Notes: generated by a model from the letters alone, not told the origin. Positions 40,637 to 49,099 are shown, counted from the stretch's first letter. The stretch is 64,000 bases of DNA from Solwaraspora sp. WMMA2056 (GCF_030345095.1 NZ_CP128360.1:186001-250000); one strand, 5' to 3'. Made by a program: numbers and translations.

Positions 40637-41140
40637 ATGGGCAGACACAGATCGCTGGTTGCCGCCGTACTGATCATGGGAGCCCTGTCGGGTTGCGCCG
40701 GCACCTCCACCGCAGAGGCGTGTCGACTCGTCGGTGTCCAGAACGGGATCGGGATCCGGATCGCCGGGCCGGTGGCGGAGCAGGTCGGCACCGCCGAGCT
40801 GGTGGTCTGCTGGGACACCGCCTGTCAGCGGCGGCAGGTCATGCTCCTGCCCAGCTCGACCGTCACCGACAACGGCTGCGCTGACGGCGGACCCGACGCT
40901 GCCTGCGCGGCGGACGCGGTGGCCACCGGGGACAAGGTCGGATTCGCCGCCGTCGCCGACCTGCCGCCGAGCCCGGTCGAGGTGACCCTGAGCTTGGCTG
41001 ACGCCACCGGCGCGGAGTTCGTCGCCGAGACTGTGACGCTCACCGCGAAGCAGGTCAACGTCCCGGGTGTCGGCTGCGGCAGCGGGTTGCAGGGGCACAT
41101 CGACGTCGATGCCGAGGCAGACGTACGCCCGAACGCCTGA
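40637..41140 (+). CDS. Putative lipoprotein
   Basis: 167 residues from ATG 40637, behind GGGAGA (ATG 40625 also possible). A short leader (RSLVAAVLIMGALSGC) ends in a clear lipobox with the acceptor Cys. The mature part has several Cys (VVCWDTACQ, NGCADG, DAACAAD, GVGCG) and beta-rich segments. Divergent from the secreted protein at 40.0-40.6 kb; the two may act together at the cell surface. Confidence 0.72.
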   Translation: MGRHRSLVAAVLIMGALSGCAGTSTAEACRLVGVQNGIGIRIAGPVAEQVGTAELVVCWDTACQRRQVMLLPSSTVTDNGCADGGPDAACAADAVATGDKVGFAAVADLPPSPVEVTLSLADATGAEFVAETVTLTAKQVNVPGVGCGSGLQGHIDVDAEADVRPNA

Positions 41141-41180
41141 TCAACAGCTTCCGGCTCACCTTGCGTCTAGCATCGTCGGG

Positions 41181-41918
41181 GTGGCGACGCGGCTGGTGCA
41201 GATCAACATGAAGGCTCGCAGCGACTCCGCGTTGGGTGGTTTCTGGGCGGCGGTCCTCGGCTGGGAGGTCTCCAGCGAGGGACCGGGCGTGACCAACCTC
41301 GAACCCGCAGGCTTCGTCTACCCCGATCCGGTCGCCGTCTGCATCGACCTGGTCATGTCCGCCGAACCCAAGACGGTGAAGAACCGCGTACACCTCGACC
41401 TGGCCACCACCTCGGCGGCCCATCAGGCGGAGTCGGTCGCACGACTGACGGAGCTCGGCGCGACCCCCGTCGACATCGGCCAGGGCGACGCGCCGTGGAC
41501 CGTGCTGGCCGACCCGGAAGGCAACGAGTTCTGCGTGCTGGAGCCCCGGCCGATCTACCTGGACACCGGGCCGATCGCCACGGTCGTGGTCGACTGCGCC
41601 GACCCGCGAGCAATGGCCCGCTTCTGGAGCGAGGCCACGGACTGGACCCTGTACGAGGTGACCAACGAGACCGCGAGGCTGCGCTCCGCTGCCGGCGTCG
41701 GCCCGTACCTGGAGTTCGTCCGTACGCCCGACGCGAAGGTCGGGTGGAACCGCGTCCACCTCGACGTCCGCTCGTACCCGGATGACGACCTGGACGCCGA
41801 AGCAGCCAGGCTGCGGGCGCTTGGCGCCACTCCCGTCGACCTCGGCCGAAGCGACATCCCGTGGAAGGCCTTCGCCGATCCGGAAGGCAACGAGTTCTGC
41901 CTCCTCACCCCAGCCTGA
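41181..41918 (+). CDS. Two-domain VOC (glyoxalase-like) protein
   Basis: 245 residues from GTG 41181. Two homologous VOC halves: FWAAVLGWEVSSEGPGV with NRVHLDLATTS and DPEGNEFCVLEP, then ARFWSEATDWTLYEV with NRVHLDVRSYP and DPEGNEFCLLTP. The H/E metal-site pattern is kept in both halves. The substrate is unknown; such proteins are isomerases, dioxygenases or antibiotic-binding proteins. No clear ribosome site. Confidence 0.9.
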   Translation: MATRLVQINMKARSDSALGGFWAAVLGWEVSSEGPGVTNLEPAGFVYPDPVAVCIDLVMSAEPKTVKNRVHLDLATTSAAHQAESVARLTELGATPVDIGQGDAPWTVLADPEGNEFCVLEPRPIYLDTGPIATVVVDCADPRAMARFWSEATDWTLYEVTNETARLRSAAGVGPYLEFVRTPDAKVGWNRVHLDVRSYPDDDLDAEAARLRALGATPVDLGRSDIPWKAFADPEGNEFCLLTPA

Positions 41919-41975
41919 TCCCGCCGTGGCGCACCGGCCCACACGATCGTGCGGTCTTGCTGAGGCGAGTAGAGG

Positions 41976-42263
41976 ATGCGACGGGCCGAACCTGTGGAGA
42001 GCAGCCGGAAGCGCGACGAGTTCGCCGACACCATCCGCCAGCGGCGGCGCGCGCTCGGGTTGCGCCAGGACGAGCTGGCCGACCTCGCCGGAGTCTCCGA
42101 ACGGTTCGTCTACGGGTTGGAGAACGGCAAACGGACCGTACAACTCGACAAGGTCCTCGCTGTGATCTCGACCCTCGGCCTGCATCTGGAGCTACGCCGT
42201 GGCGCAGGCCGCGAGATCACCACGGGTCGAGGTGAGGCTGACGCACCTCAAAATCGCGTTTGA
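41976..42263 (+). CDS. XRE/HipB-like antitoxin-type regulator
   Basis: 95 residues. The helix-turn-helix spans about 17-70: FADTIRQRRRALGLRQDELA, DLAGVSERFVYGLENGKRTV, then LDKVLAVISTLGLHLEL. This is the y4mF/HipB type, whose genes normally precede a HipA-type kinase toxin. No hipA follows. Instead the last codons run into a 25-bp inverted repeat, so the C-terminus (about residues 84-95) is encoded by repeat DNA. It may be an orphan left after loss of its partner. Confidence 0.85.
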   Translation: MRRAEPVESSRKRDEFADTIRQRRRALGLRQDELADLAGVSERFVYGLENGKRTVQLDKVLAVISTLGLHLELRRGAGREITTGRGEADAPQNRV

Positions 42264-42283
42264 GGTGCGTCAGCCTCACCTCG
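42228..42283. terminator. 25-bp perfect hairpin between convergent genes
   Basis: Arms 42228-42252 and 42259-42283 are perfect complements with a 6-base loop (ATCGCG). The A and T runs beside the loop are inside the stem. The stop codon of the HipB-like gene lies in the hairpin, and the minus-strand gene ends at 42300. It is probably a bidirectional terminator, or a small inverted-repeat insertion used as one. Confidence 0.88.
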
Positions 42284-42299
42284 ATGCACAGCTGCATGC

Positions 42300-43013
42300 T
42301 CACTCGGCGGGCTGCGGCCACCACATCGTCGTTGGGTGCGGGCTGGGCCCGGTGTAGCGGGCTGAGCCGAGCGTGCCGGACAGGGTGCAGGATGTGGAGC
42401 CGGCCGGCGCGAGGTACATCATCGTGTAGAAGAACTGCGTCTGCGGGTCGGCGTGCGTCGAGATGACCAGCACGCTTCCGTCGGGGAACAGCTCCGGCTG
42501 CATCACGTATCCGTCGGTGGAGACCGGTTCGCCCTCAGGCCCGAGCTTGTTGAGCGCCTCACTGGTGTAGTCCCGGCCTGCCCCGGGGCAGAAGCGTTCC
42601 GGCAGCCCGGTGCGCAACTCGGTCGGCACCCCGGCCTGACGCAGGTCGGCGGCGAGGCCAGCCGGATCGTCGAGCCGGTCCCACTCCACGATCAGCTCCA
42701 CCGAGCCGTCCGGGTTGGCGGTCACCGCGTATGCGGGGGTGGCGCCGCCGGGGCCGTCGAGCCAGATCGTCGACGCCGCGAGGGCCACCGCCACCGCTGC
42801 GGCGGCGACCCCGCCGAACGCCAGCCGCCGGTGCCGCACCCGACGAACAGCGGTACGCGGACGCCGTACCGCCGCCAAGCCGGAAGGTTGCGCGGTGTCG
42901 GACCGGGGCTGCGCGAGGATTCCGGCCAGCATCGCCGTGGCCTGGGACGATTCGGCGTCCACCCGCCAGCCGGCGACCGGATCCGCGTCGCGCATCAGTC
43001 TGTCGGTCTCCAT
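42300..43013 (-). CDS. Membrane-anchored partner of the ECF sigma factor (CU044_5270-like)
   Basis: About 237 residues. ATG 43013 or the adjacent ATG 43016 follows AAGGAGG and overlaps the sigma-factor stop. A cytoplasmic N-terminus (METDRLMRDADPVAGWRVDA, with a basic RRPRTAVRRVRHRR stretch) leads to a single membrane helix (LAFGGVAAAAVAVALAASTIW). An exported domain with two Cys follows. The order sigma factor then one-span protein is the usual arrangement for sigma factor and anti-sigma or sensor partner in this phylum. No zinc-binding anti-sigma HxxxCxxC motif is present. Confidence 0.75.
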   Translation of the reverse strand: METDRLMRDADPVAGWRVDAESSQATAMLAGILAQPRSDTAQPSGLAAVRRPRTAVRRVRHRRLAFGGVAAAAVAVALAASTIWLDGPGGATPAYAVTANPDGSVELIVEWDRLDDPAGLAADLRQAGVPTELRTGLPERFCPGAGRDYTSEALNKLGPEGEPVSTDGYVMQPELFPDGSVLVISTHADPQTQFFYTMMYLAPAGSTSCTLSGTLGSARYTGPSPHPTTMWWPQPAE

Positions 43014-43558
43014 CATCGTCCTCCTTCGTTCGCCAGCGGGGAGAGCGCGGCGTCCGCCGGCCTCCTGGTCGGGGTCGGCGCCAACGCGGCCGCCAGCCGC
43101 CGCCGGGCCCGAAACAACCGCACCTTGTACGCGGTACGACTGCACCCCATGACGGTGGCGGCGGCAGTGGCGTCGAGCCCTTCCCAGGCGGCCAGCCGCA
43201 GCGCCTCCTGGTCCGCTTCGGACAGTTGCGCCAGCGCGTGGCGGACCCGTACCTGGTCGATCACGACATCGGCGTGGTCGGCCGTGACCGTCTCGACGAC
43301 CGCGCCCAGCCGGGTCGTCAGCCTCGCCTGCCGGGCCCGGCCCCGGATCTCGTTGCCGATCAGGTGCCGGGTGGTGGCGTACAGCCAGGGCAGCGGGTCG
43401 GTGGTCGGCACGTCCGGCAGGCGTCGCCAGGCCACCAGGAACGCCTCGCTGACGAGGTCCGGCGCGCGTTCCCGGCCGACCCGGCGGGCCGCGTACCGCA
43501 TCACCGCGCCGTAGTGCCGCCGGAACAGCTCCGCGAATCGTCTCCGATCGTCGTCCAT
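43013..43558 (-). CDS. ECF-type RNA polymerase sigma factor
   Basis: 181 residues from ATG 43558. Region 2 contains RHYGAVMRYAARRVGRERAP then DLVSEAFLVAWRRLPD, with PLPWLYATTRHLIGNE (end of region 2). Region 4 is LSEADQEALRLAAWEGLDAT followed by AAATVMGCSRTAYKVRLFRA, the -35 recognition helix. It should direct polymerase to a small regulon under control of the downstream membrane partner. It diverges from the winged-helix gene. Confidence 0.92.
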   Translation of the reverse strand: MDDDRRRFAELFRRHYGAVMRYAARRVGRERAPDLVSEAFLVAWRRLPDVPTTDPLPWLYATTRHLIGNEIRGRARQARLTTRLGAVVETVTADHADVVIDQVRVRHALAQLSEADQEALRLAAWEGLDATAAATVMGCSRTAYKVRLFRARRRLAAALAPTPTRRPADAALSPLANEGGR

Positions 43559-43612
43559 GCCTGGTCTGTTTCCGCCTCCGCCGTCGGGGTTACCGCCCGC
43601 GCGGGGGCGTCG

Positions 43613-43642
43613 TTGACAGCTTTGCAGCCAACTTTGTACGCT
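43613..43642 (+). promoter_or_regulatory. Promoter of the winged-helix/retropepsin operon
   Basis: TTGACA (43613-43618) and TACGCT (43637-43642) are 18 bases apart. The -10 box lies inside the small dyad GTACGCTAGTAC, a possible autoregulatory site. Confidence 0.6.
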
Positions 43643-43679
43643 AGTACGACATTCCGGAACAACGATCAGGGGTGACCGG

Positions 43680-44258
43680 GTGGCATCGGATTCAACGGAG
43701 CTGCGGATCGCCGCGCTGGAGCGGCGCGTCGAGCAGTTGGAAACGGCGGCAGGCCGGGGCGGCGGTGGGTCGGGCACCGGTCGAGCAGCCGGAAGCGAAG
43801 CGTTGGGGCTGCTCGACCGGCTACGTGAGCAGCGTGCCGAGGCCTCCGGAGAGCCGACGGAGACCGGCTCGATCACCTATGCGGGGGCAGCCGGGTTCGG
43901 CCGCCGCGAATACCAGTGGGTCATGGAGCATCGCGTCCAGGATCTCGCCGCCGCCGACTGGGCAGCCGCCGCCGGCACGCTCGAATCCCTCGGCAGCCCG
44001 GCACGCCTGGCCCTGCTCGCCGCACTGCTCGGCGCGCCACGCACCCGTATGCAGCTGCAGGAGGTGCTCGGCGAAAGTTCGACCGGACATCTCTACCACC
44101 ATCTGCGCGTCCTACAGACGGCCGGCCTGCTCGCCCAGCCCCGCCGTGGCGAGTACGAGCTGACCCCGCGAGCAGTCATCCCTCTGCTGACCATCATCGC
44201 CGCAACTTCCGACCTCGACACCGGCGGCCAACCGCCGCCAGCGGAGGAGGAGCGGTGA
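43680..44258 (+). CDS. ArsR-like winged-helix regulator with N-terminal coiled coil
   Basis: 192 residues from GTG 43680, eight bases after AGGGG. ELRIAALERRVEQLETAA forms a short coiled coil, then a Gly-rich linker. The DNA-binding domain is at about 100-170: LESLGSPARLALLAALLGAP, RTRMQLQEVLGESSTGHLYH, then HLRVLQTAGLLAQPRRGEYE. No metal-binding Cys motif is seen, so it probably senses something else. It overlaps the protease gene by four bases (GTGA). Confidence 0.85.
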   Translation: MASDSTELRIAALERRVEQLETAAGRGGGGSGTGRAAGSEALGLLDRLREQRAEASGEPTETGSITYAGAAGFGRREYQWVMEHRVQDLAAADWAAAAGTLESLGSPARLALLAALLGAPRTRMQLQEVLGESSTGHLYHHLRVLQTAGLLAQPRRGEYELTPRAVIPLLTIIAATSDLDTGGQPPPAEEER

Positions 44259-45478
44259 GCCGGCACCAGGGGCTGCTGCCGAGTGGGTCCGCACGCGCCG
44301 CGTGGCGGGCGTGGACCCGGGGAGACGTCAGCGAGGTCGAACGGCTGGCGGCGCAGGTGAGCCCTCGGCAACGCGCGCACCTGCTGTTCCTCACCGACTA
44401 CGTGTGCGGACGCTACGAACAGGCGCTGGCACACCACGCGACGCTGCGACCAGGGCCGCTGGGCTTCAGGCGGTTGGACGGGCTCGTCGCGCAGGCACTG
44501 CTGCATCTGGACAGACCAGCCGAAGCGGCGGCGTACCTGCGCCGGCGACGGCCGCGACGACCGACACCGCCGGACCTTCAGCTGCGAGTGGACCACCCGC
44601 TGACAAGCAGCCTCGGCCGCACCACGACACTGCCGTTCGCCGACCACGCGTTGGCGCCGTACCTGCCGGCGGTGGCCGCGACCATCGACGGCCACCAGGT
44701 GAACGCCGTCATCGACACCGGCGGGCCTTTCATCGTCATGGGCACCCCGCGCGCCGACGCGCTCGGCATCCGGCTCGTCGCCACCGGCCGGCAGCACCAC
44801 GGCACCACCCGCACCGACAGCTACACCGGCCTCGCCCACGAGCTGACCCTCGGCGACGCCACGCTGACCAACGTGCCCGTCGAGGCGATGCCCACGTTGA
44901 AAGGCGGCCAGGATGTAGTGGTCATCGGCACCAACGTCCTGCAACGGTTCCTCACCACCGTCGACTACCCCGGCGAACGGCTGCTCCTGTCGCCCCGTCG
45001 CGACCCCGACGGGTCAGCCACGCATCAGGCGTTGCTCGGCACTTGGCCCGAGGCCGCACGCATTCCGTTCCACCTGTGGAGTGACCATTACATGTTCGCC
45101 CGTGGCGGTTTCGGCGACCGCCAGGATCTCAACTACTTCATCGACTCCGGGCTCGCGTACGTCGTCCGGGGCGACGACGGATCGCCGCCCCGGCAGGCCT
45201 GCCTGTACGCGACAGCCCGGCGGTACCGCTCCTGGGGAGTCCCCCGTGCCCGCGCCGCCGGCCCGCACTTCGACACCGACGCACCGATCTCACTCGGCCC
45301 GCTGCGGCAGCAGCGGCAGTTCGTAGCCACCGCACCGGGTAGACGTGCACCGTGGGCGTCGTTCGGCGGCGTACGGATCGACGGTCTGCTGTCGCACGCC
45401 TTCCTGAGCAGGTACGCCTGGACCATCGACTTCGACCGGCACGAGTACGCCTTCCGCCAGCCGGCCCAGCTCTCGTGA
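44255..45478 (+). CDS. Retropepsin-like aspartic protease
   Basis: 407 residues from GTG 44255 behind GGAGGAGGAG. Residues 1-110 are helical (ARAAWRAWTRGDVSEVERLA, TPR-like). Then come two aspartic-protease lobes: NAVIDTGGPFIVMG with Asp154, and NYFIDSGLAYVV with Asp297. Most bacterial retropepsins are single-lobed dimers, whereas this one carries two active-site loops in one chain. No signal peptide, so it is probably cytoplasmic. The tight coupling to the winged-helix regulator suggests the protease acts on that protein or on a regulon it controls. Confidence 0.8.
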   Translation: MSRHQGLLPSGSARAAWRAWTRGDVSEVERLAAQVSPRQRAHLLFLTDYVCGRYEQALAHHATLRPGPLGFRRLDGLVAQALLHLDRPAEAAAYLRRRRPRRPTPPDLQLRVDHPLTSSLGRTTTLPFADHALAPYLPAVAATIDGHQVNAVIDTGGPFIVMGTPRADALGIRLVATGRQHHGTTRTDSYTGLAHELTLGDATLTNVPVEAMPTLKGGQDVVVIGTNVLQRFLTTVDYPGERLLLSPRRDPDGSATHQALLGTWPEAARIPFHLWSDHYMFARGGFGDRQDLNYFIDSGLAYVVRGDDGSPPRQACLYATARRYRSWGVPRARAAGPHFDTDAPISLGPLRQQRQFVATAPGRRAPWASFGGVRIDGLLSHAFLSRYAWTIDFDRHEYAFRQPAQLS

Positions 45479-45618
45479 GGCAGGGCGGCAAAGCAAGCCC
45501 GGCTAGATCTCGGCTAAATCGCCTGCGTCTGGCAACGCCACCATGCGGCGGCGAAAGCGGGCCAGGCAAAGTCGGCACACCCTGGGTAACGGTGGTGGCG
45601 GTACCTCGTCTTTGTGGG

Positions 45619-46029
45619 TCAGTTCTGGCCAGGGCTTGCTACGGGTAGTCCTGCTTCCTTGGCATGGTCGAGCAGCCGCCGGTCGTAGGTCACGAAGGCA
45701 GTGAGTGCCGTGCCGGACTCGTTGGTCAGCACCTGGGCGGTGGCCAGGTGGATGGCGTCGAGGCTGCGGAGCGTCGGCTCGGCGAACGCGGCTGCGGTCG
45801 CCCGAATCGTGCTGTCGATCTCGAGTCGGAACAGCCGTCCGACGGCAGCCGGCACGCCGATCAACGCTTGCGGAGCTGCTCGGCGCAGCGCTCTGGGCAC
45901 TTCCACCTCGACGAGAGCGGAGGAGACCAGCGGCACATCGTCGTGCTTGTTGAGCCAGGAGACAAGGTCGGCGCTGCACACCTCCTGCCGAACCAGCTTG
46001 ACGACGGCAGCTGAATCGAGATAGATCAC
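45619..46029 (-). CDS. vapC: VapC-type PIN-domain toxin
   Basis: 136 residues from GTG 46029, overlapping the antitoxin stop (GTGA). The PIN fold has MIYLDSAAVVKLVRQE (first Asp), SSALVEVEVPRAL (Glu), LRSLDAIHLATA (Asp) and FVTYDRRLLDHA (Asp), the full acidic set of a metal-dependent RNase. It cleaves tRNA or rRNA when the antitoxin is degraded. Confidence 0.93.
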   Translation of the reverse strand: MIYLDSAAVVKLVRQEVCSADLVSWLNKHDDVPLVSSALVEVEVPRALRRAAPQALIGVPAAVGRLFRLEIDSTIRATAAAFAEPTLRSLDAIHLATAQVLTNESGTALTAFVTYDRRLLDHAKEAGLPVASPGQN

Positions 46030-46304
46030 CAGCGCTCCTCGTCACGCATCGCGACAAGCGAGGCGGCCACGTCCACATCCTCGTCACCGAGCTTCGGGGG
46101 AAGCGGCACAGAGCCGCCGCCGGTGGGGGCGACGGCTCGCCCCGCCGCTACCAGCTTCGCCAATACTGACCGGTCGTCGCCTACCGGAACAAGTCGGGCA
46201 ATCGGGTGTCCGCGGTCGGTGATCTCGACAGTCTCGCCACCACTCACCCGAGCCAACACCTGACTCGTGTTCTGATTCAGCTCTCGGACACCGATACGCT
46301 CCAT
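46026..46304 (-). CDS. vapB: VapB-type antitoxin, Phd/YefM fold
   Basis: 92 residues from ATG 46304 (a GTG two codons earlier is also possible). MERIGVRELNQNTSQVLARV, then GETVEITDRGHPIARLVPV, is the Phd/YefM DNA-binding and dimerisation domain. The C-terminal part (GDEDVDVAASLVAMRDEERW) is the acidic toxin-binding tail. TACACT upstream of the start suggests a leaderless transcript, and the palindrome at 46315-46333 is the likely autoregulatory site. Confidence 0.92.
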   Translation of the reverse strand: MERIGVRELNQNTSQVLARVSGGETVEITDRGHPIARLVPVGDDRSVLAKLVAAGRAVAPTGGGSVPLPPKLGDEDVDVAASLVAMRDEERW

Positions 46305-46314
46305 GGACACGAGT

Positions 46315-46333
46315 GTAGAACTAGATGTTCTAC
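46315..46333. promoter_or_regulatory. vapBC operator
   Basis: GTAGAACTAGATGTTCTAC has perfect 7-bp arms around five bases. It lies 11 bases upstream of the antitoxin ATG and overlaps the presumed -10 region, the typical site for VapBC autorepression. Confidence 0.8.
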
Positions 46334-46442
46334 GTTTCCAGCTCCTGGTGATCCGGCGACAGCAGACAGCCGGTCGGCCGTCACCCGCCTCGTTTCCGCC
46401 TCGGCCGTCGCGGTTACCGAGCCGGGTGCAGAGCAGGCGTGG

Positions 46443-47387
46443 TCAGCTCGGGAAGCGACCGCGGCGCCACTGCCAGTGGCGGCCGGCGGACAGGTGGTCG
46501 ACGACGGCGCGTTGCAGAACGGTACGGCGTGGTAGCGCGTCGAGCGGCGTGCTCAGGGTGCGGAACACGAACCGCAGCACCTCGACGTCGGCGTCCGGCC
46601 CGTCCTGCTCCTGGTACGGCTCCAGCTCGAACCGGCGCTGGAACCGGACGATGTTCGAGTCCGCCGGCAGGTACTCCCGCAGTTGCGGGTCGAGCAGCCA
46701 CGACCCGCAGGCGAACGCCGCGTACCGCCCGTCGGGGAAGTGCCGGGGGAAGAACGCGCGGGCCGCGTCGAGTGACGCGCTGACCGCCTCCGGGGTCAGC
46801 GGCCCCGCGTCGGGGATGTGCAGTTCGATGGCGGTGTCGCTGCGGTGGTGCTGCAGCCGGCCCAGCTCGTAGAGGCCGCCGCGCACGTGCAGGGTCAGCC
46901 AGGCCTGCATCACCGGCCAGCCCTCGCCACGCATCCGCCGGTCGATGGCGAGGTTGCGGCCCAGGTCCGCGAGGGTCGCCCAGGACACGGCGTCGGCGAT
47001 GCCGTGGGCGCGGTGGTACGCCCGGACGACGTCGACCAGGGCCAGGTACGCGTACACGTAGAGGTGCCGCCAGGCGGGTCCCCGGTCGCGGGGCAGCTCC
47101 GGGCCGGGTGCCAGCCAGCCGTAGCCGCCGAGGTCGGCCCGGACCAGGGCGATCGTCCGGTCGAGCAGCCAGCGCAGCTCCGGAGTCCACAGCGGCGAGT
47201 CGGGATCCGGCCAGCCGGCCATGATTTCGGCGGCGTCGTCCGGCCGCACCGCGAGCCGGTCCAGGATCGCGGGCGCGTCGGCCCTGGCCGGCAGCGGAGC
47301 CGACGGCCGGTCACCGGCGAGCCGGTGCACCCGCTCGACGTCGGCGACGGGCACCCCGAGCCGGGCGGCGGTCTCGTCCAGGTTCAC
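46443..47387 (-). CDS. Acyltransferase-like protein (DUF5596/GNAT-type)
   Basis: 314 residues from GTG 47387, with TAGCGT eight bases upstream (perhaps leaderless). The N-terminal helical part (VNLDETAARLGVPVADVERV) precedes a domain with DRGPAWRHLYVYAYLALVDV, VRAYHRAHGIADAVSWATLA and GLYELGRLQHHRSDTAIELH. The GNAT-like end has AFACGSWLLDPQLREYLP and SNIVRFQRRFEL. It resembles actinobacterial proteins annotated as acyltransferase-domain proteins; the substrate is unknown. Confidence 0.7.
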   Translation of the reverse strand: MNLDETAARLGVPVADVERVHRLAGDRPSAPLPARADAPAILDRLAVRPDDAAEIMAGWPDPDSPLWTPELRWLLDRTIALVRADLGGYGWLAPGPELPRDRGPAWRHLYVYAYLALVDVVRAYHRAHGIADAVSWATLADLGRNLAIDRRMRGEGWPVMQAWLTLHVRGGLYELGRLQHHRSDTAIELHIPDAGPLTPEAVSASLDAARAFFPRHFPDGRYAAFACGSWLLDPQLREYLPADSNIVRFQRRFELEPYQEQDGPDADVEVLRFVFRTLSTPLDALPRRTVLQRAVVDHLSAGRHWQWRRGRFPS

Positions 47388-47471
47388 CCGGACGACGCTA
47401 CCGCCCAGGCCGCAGTTACCGGCGTGCTGCGGGCGACTCGCCTCCGGCAACGGCGCTGCCTGGTGCGGCGG

Positions 47472-48293
47472 TCAGGGAATTCGGGCGACCGCACCGTACA
47501 CCGACACGTCGGCTGCCGCCGGACGTGGCTGGTCCTGCTCGTCGGCGCGCCAGTCGCTCACCACCCCGATCCCGGGTGGTACGAGGTCCAGGCCCTCCAC
47601 CAGCGCGGCGAACTCGGCGCGTTCCCGGGGCCAGATGTCGGTCTGCCCGGCAGCCAGCATCCGGTCGTAGACCGCTGCGATCGGTGCCGGGAGGAAGTCC
47701 TTGGTCGCGTTGCTGACGACCAGGTAGCTGCCCGGCGGCAGCGCGTCGACAAGCTCGGCGACGACCGGCGCGGCCGCCCCTCGACCCGGCAGGAAGTGCA
47801 GTACCGCGACGAGCATCAGCCCGACCGGCTTGGACAGGTCCAGGGTGGCGAGCAGGTCGGGATGGTTGAGGATCTTGCCGGGCTCGCGCAGATCGGCCTC
47901 GATGTAGGACGTTCTGCCCTGGGTGGTGCTGGTCAGCAGGGCCCTGGCGTGCACCATCACCATCGGATCGTTGTCGACGTACACCACCCGCGACTCCGGC
48001 GCGATCGCCTGGGCGATCTCGTGCGTGTTGTCCGCGGTGGGCAGGCCGGTGCCGATGTCGAGGAACTGCCTGATCCCGGCCTCGGCGGCCAGGAACCGGG
48101 TCGCCCGGCCGAGGAAGCGGCGGTTTTCTCGCGCCGCGATCGGCGCGCTCGGCCAGGCCGCCGCGATCTGGTCCGCCGAGGCCCGATCGACGGCGAAGTT
48201 GTCCTTCCCACCGAGCCAGTAGTTGTATCGGCGGGCCGGATGCGGCACCGAGGTGTCGAGCCGGTCGAACAGCGTTGCGTCGTGGTCGGCCAT
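47472..48293 (-). CDS. SAM-dependent methyltransferase, SAV2177/DUF574 type
   Basis: 273 residues from ATG 48293, with GGAGG upstream. The opening region DTSVPHPARRYNYWLGGKDN is the family signature. The SAM site is FLDIGTGLPTADNTHEIAQA with VVYVDNDPMVMVHA and EADLREP. VGLMLVAVLHFLPG follows. This family is strongly expanded in actinobacteria and mostly uncharacterised. Confidence 0.92.
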   Translation of the reverse strand: MADHDATLFDRLDTSVPHPARRYNYWLGGKDNFAVDRASADQIAAAWPSAPIAARENRRFLGRATRFLAAEAGIRQFLDIGTGLPTADNTHEIAQAIAPESRVVYVDNDPMVMVHARALLTSTTQGRTSYIEADLREPGKILNHPDLLATLDLSKPVGLMLVAVLHFLPGRGAAAPVVAELVDALPPGSYLVVSNATKDFLPAPIAAVYDRMLAAGQTDIWPRERAEFAALVEGLDLVPPGIGVVSDWRADEQDQPRPAAADVSVYGAVARIP

Positions 48294-48451
48294 GAGAACC
48301 TCCGGAACCCAGTTGAGTACGCCGGGCCGTCGGCTGTCGCGCCGACGGCCAACGGGCGACCGATCATACTGGACGGTTTACTGTGTGCTGGCCCGGCGGG
48401 CGCACCGTCGTCCAGCGACAGCCGTCATGCCGGCAACGTACCGCACGGCAA

Positions 48452-49021
48452 CTACCGTCGAGCAGGCGAGGTGATCGCCTGTAGTTCGCTGGCGACCTCG
48501 GCGATCAGGTCGGTGAGCGAGTCGCGGTTGCCGGGCTCGACCCAGCGGGTGTACGCGACCCGGAACACGGTGACACCCGACTCGGTGGCCAGGGTCGCCG
48601 TGGTCTGGCCGAAGCCCTTGGCGCACAGCGCGGCAACGACCGCGGCCACCAGCGAGCCCATTTTGCGCAGCTCACGTTCCTGCAGCTCGGAGCTGCTCTC
48701 GATGATGGTCTGGCGGACCCGGACCAGCTCGAGGCGGTCGGCGAAGATCTCCTCCGCCACCCGGCGGAAGGCGGCGACGACCGCCTCGAAGGGGGCGGCA
48801 TCCGTCTCGGTCACCGCCTTGACGAGGAGGTCTTCCAACTGCCCGCTGCCGCCGAACAGCGCCTCGCGTTTGTCGCCGAAGAGCCGATAGAAGGTGCGTT
48901 TGTCGAGGCCGGCGCGGGTGGCGATGTCGGTGACCGTGGTCTGTTCGAAGCCGCGTTCACGGAACAGCTCGAAGGCGGCCGCCTCCAGGCGGCCGCGTGC
49001 GTCCGGTTGCCAGCGGGCCAT
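48452..49021 (-). CDS. TetR family regulator
   Basis: 189 residues from ATG 49021. The helix-turn-helix at about 10-50 is canonical: AAAFELFRERGFEQTTVTDI then ATRAGLDKRTFYRLFGDK. The ligand domain is helical (VAEEIFADRLELVRVRQTII). It diverges from the SDR gene, and three matching operator sites lie between the two starts. It almost certainly represses both genes and is released by a small molecule. Confidence 0.94.
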   Translation of the reverse strand: MARWQPDARGRLEAAAFELFRERGFEQTTVTDIATRAGLDKRTFYRLFGDKREALFGGSGQLEDLLVKAVTETDAAPFEAVVAAFRRVAEEIFADRLELVRVRQTIIESSSELQERELRKMGSLVAAVVAALCAKGFGQTTATLATESGVTVFRVAYTRWVEPGNRDSLTDLIAEVASELQAITSPARR

Positions 49022-49036
49022 GCCGCGATGGTATCC

Positions 49037-49055
49037 GATGTCACACTACGACATC
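49037..49055. promoter_or_regulatory. TetR operator 1
   Basis: GATGTCACACTACGACATC: arms GATGTC and GACATC, 7 bases apart. It starts 16 bases upstream of the tetR start codon. Confidence 0.85.
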
Positions 49056-49069
49056 TTCTTGATCCAGCC

Positions 49070-49086
49070 ATGTCGCCTAGTGACAT
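49070..49086. promoter_or_regulatory. TetR operator 2
   Basis: ATGTCGCCTAGTGACAT: the same ATGTC/GACAT arms with the same 7-base spacing, in the middle of the divergent region. Confidence 0.82.
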
Positions 49087-49099
49087 CACAAGGTAGGGT

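Noticed and set aside
42453-43675. Long plus-strand frames opposite the sigma factor and its partner
   Set aside because: Antisense shadows. Sigma regions 2 and 4 are clearly encoded on the minus strand.
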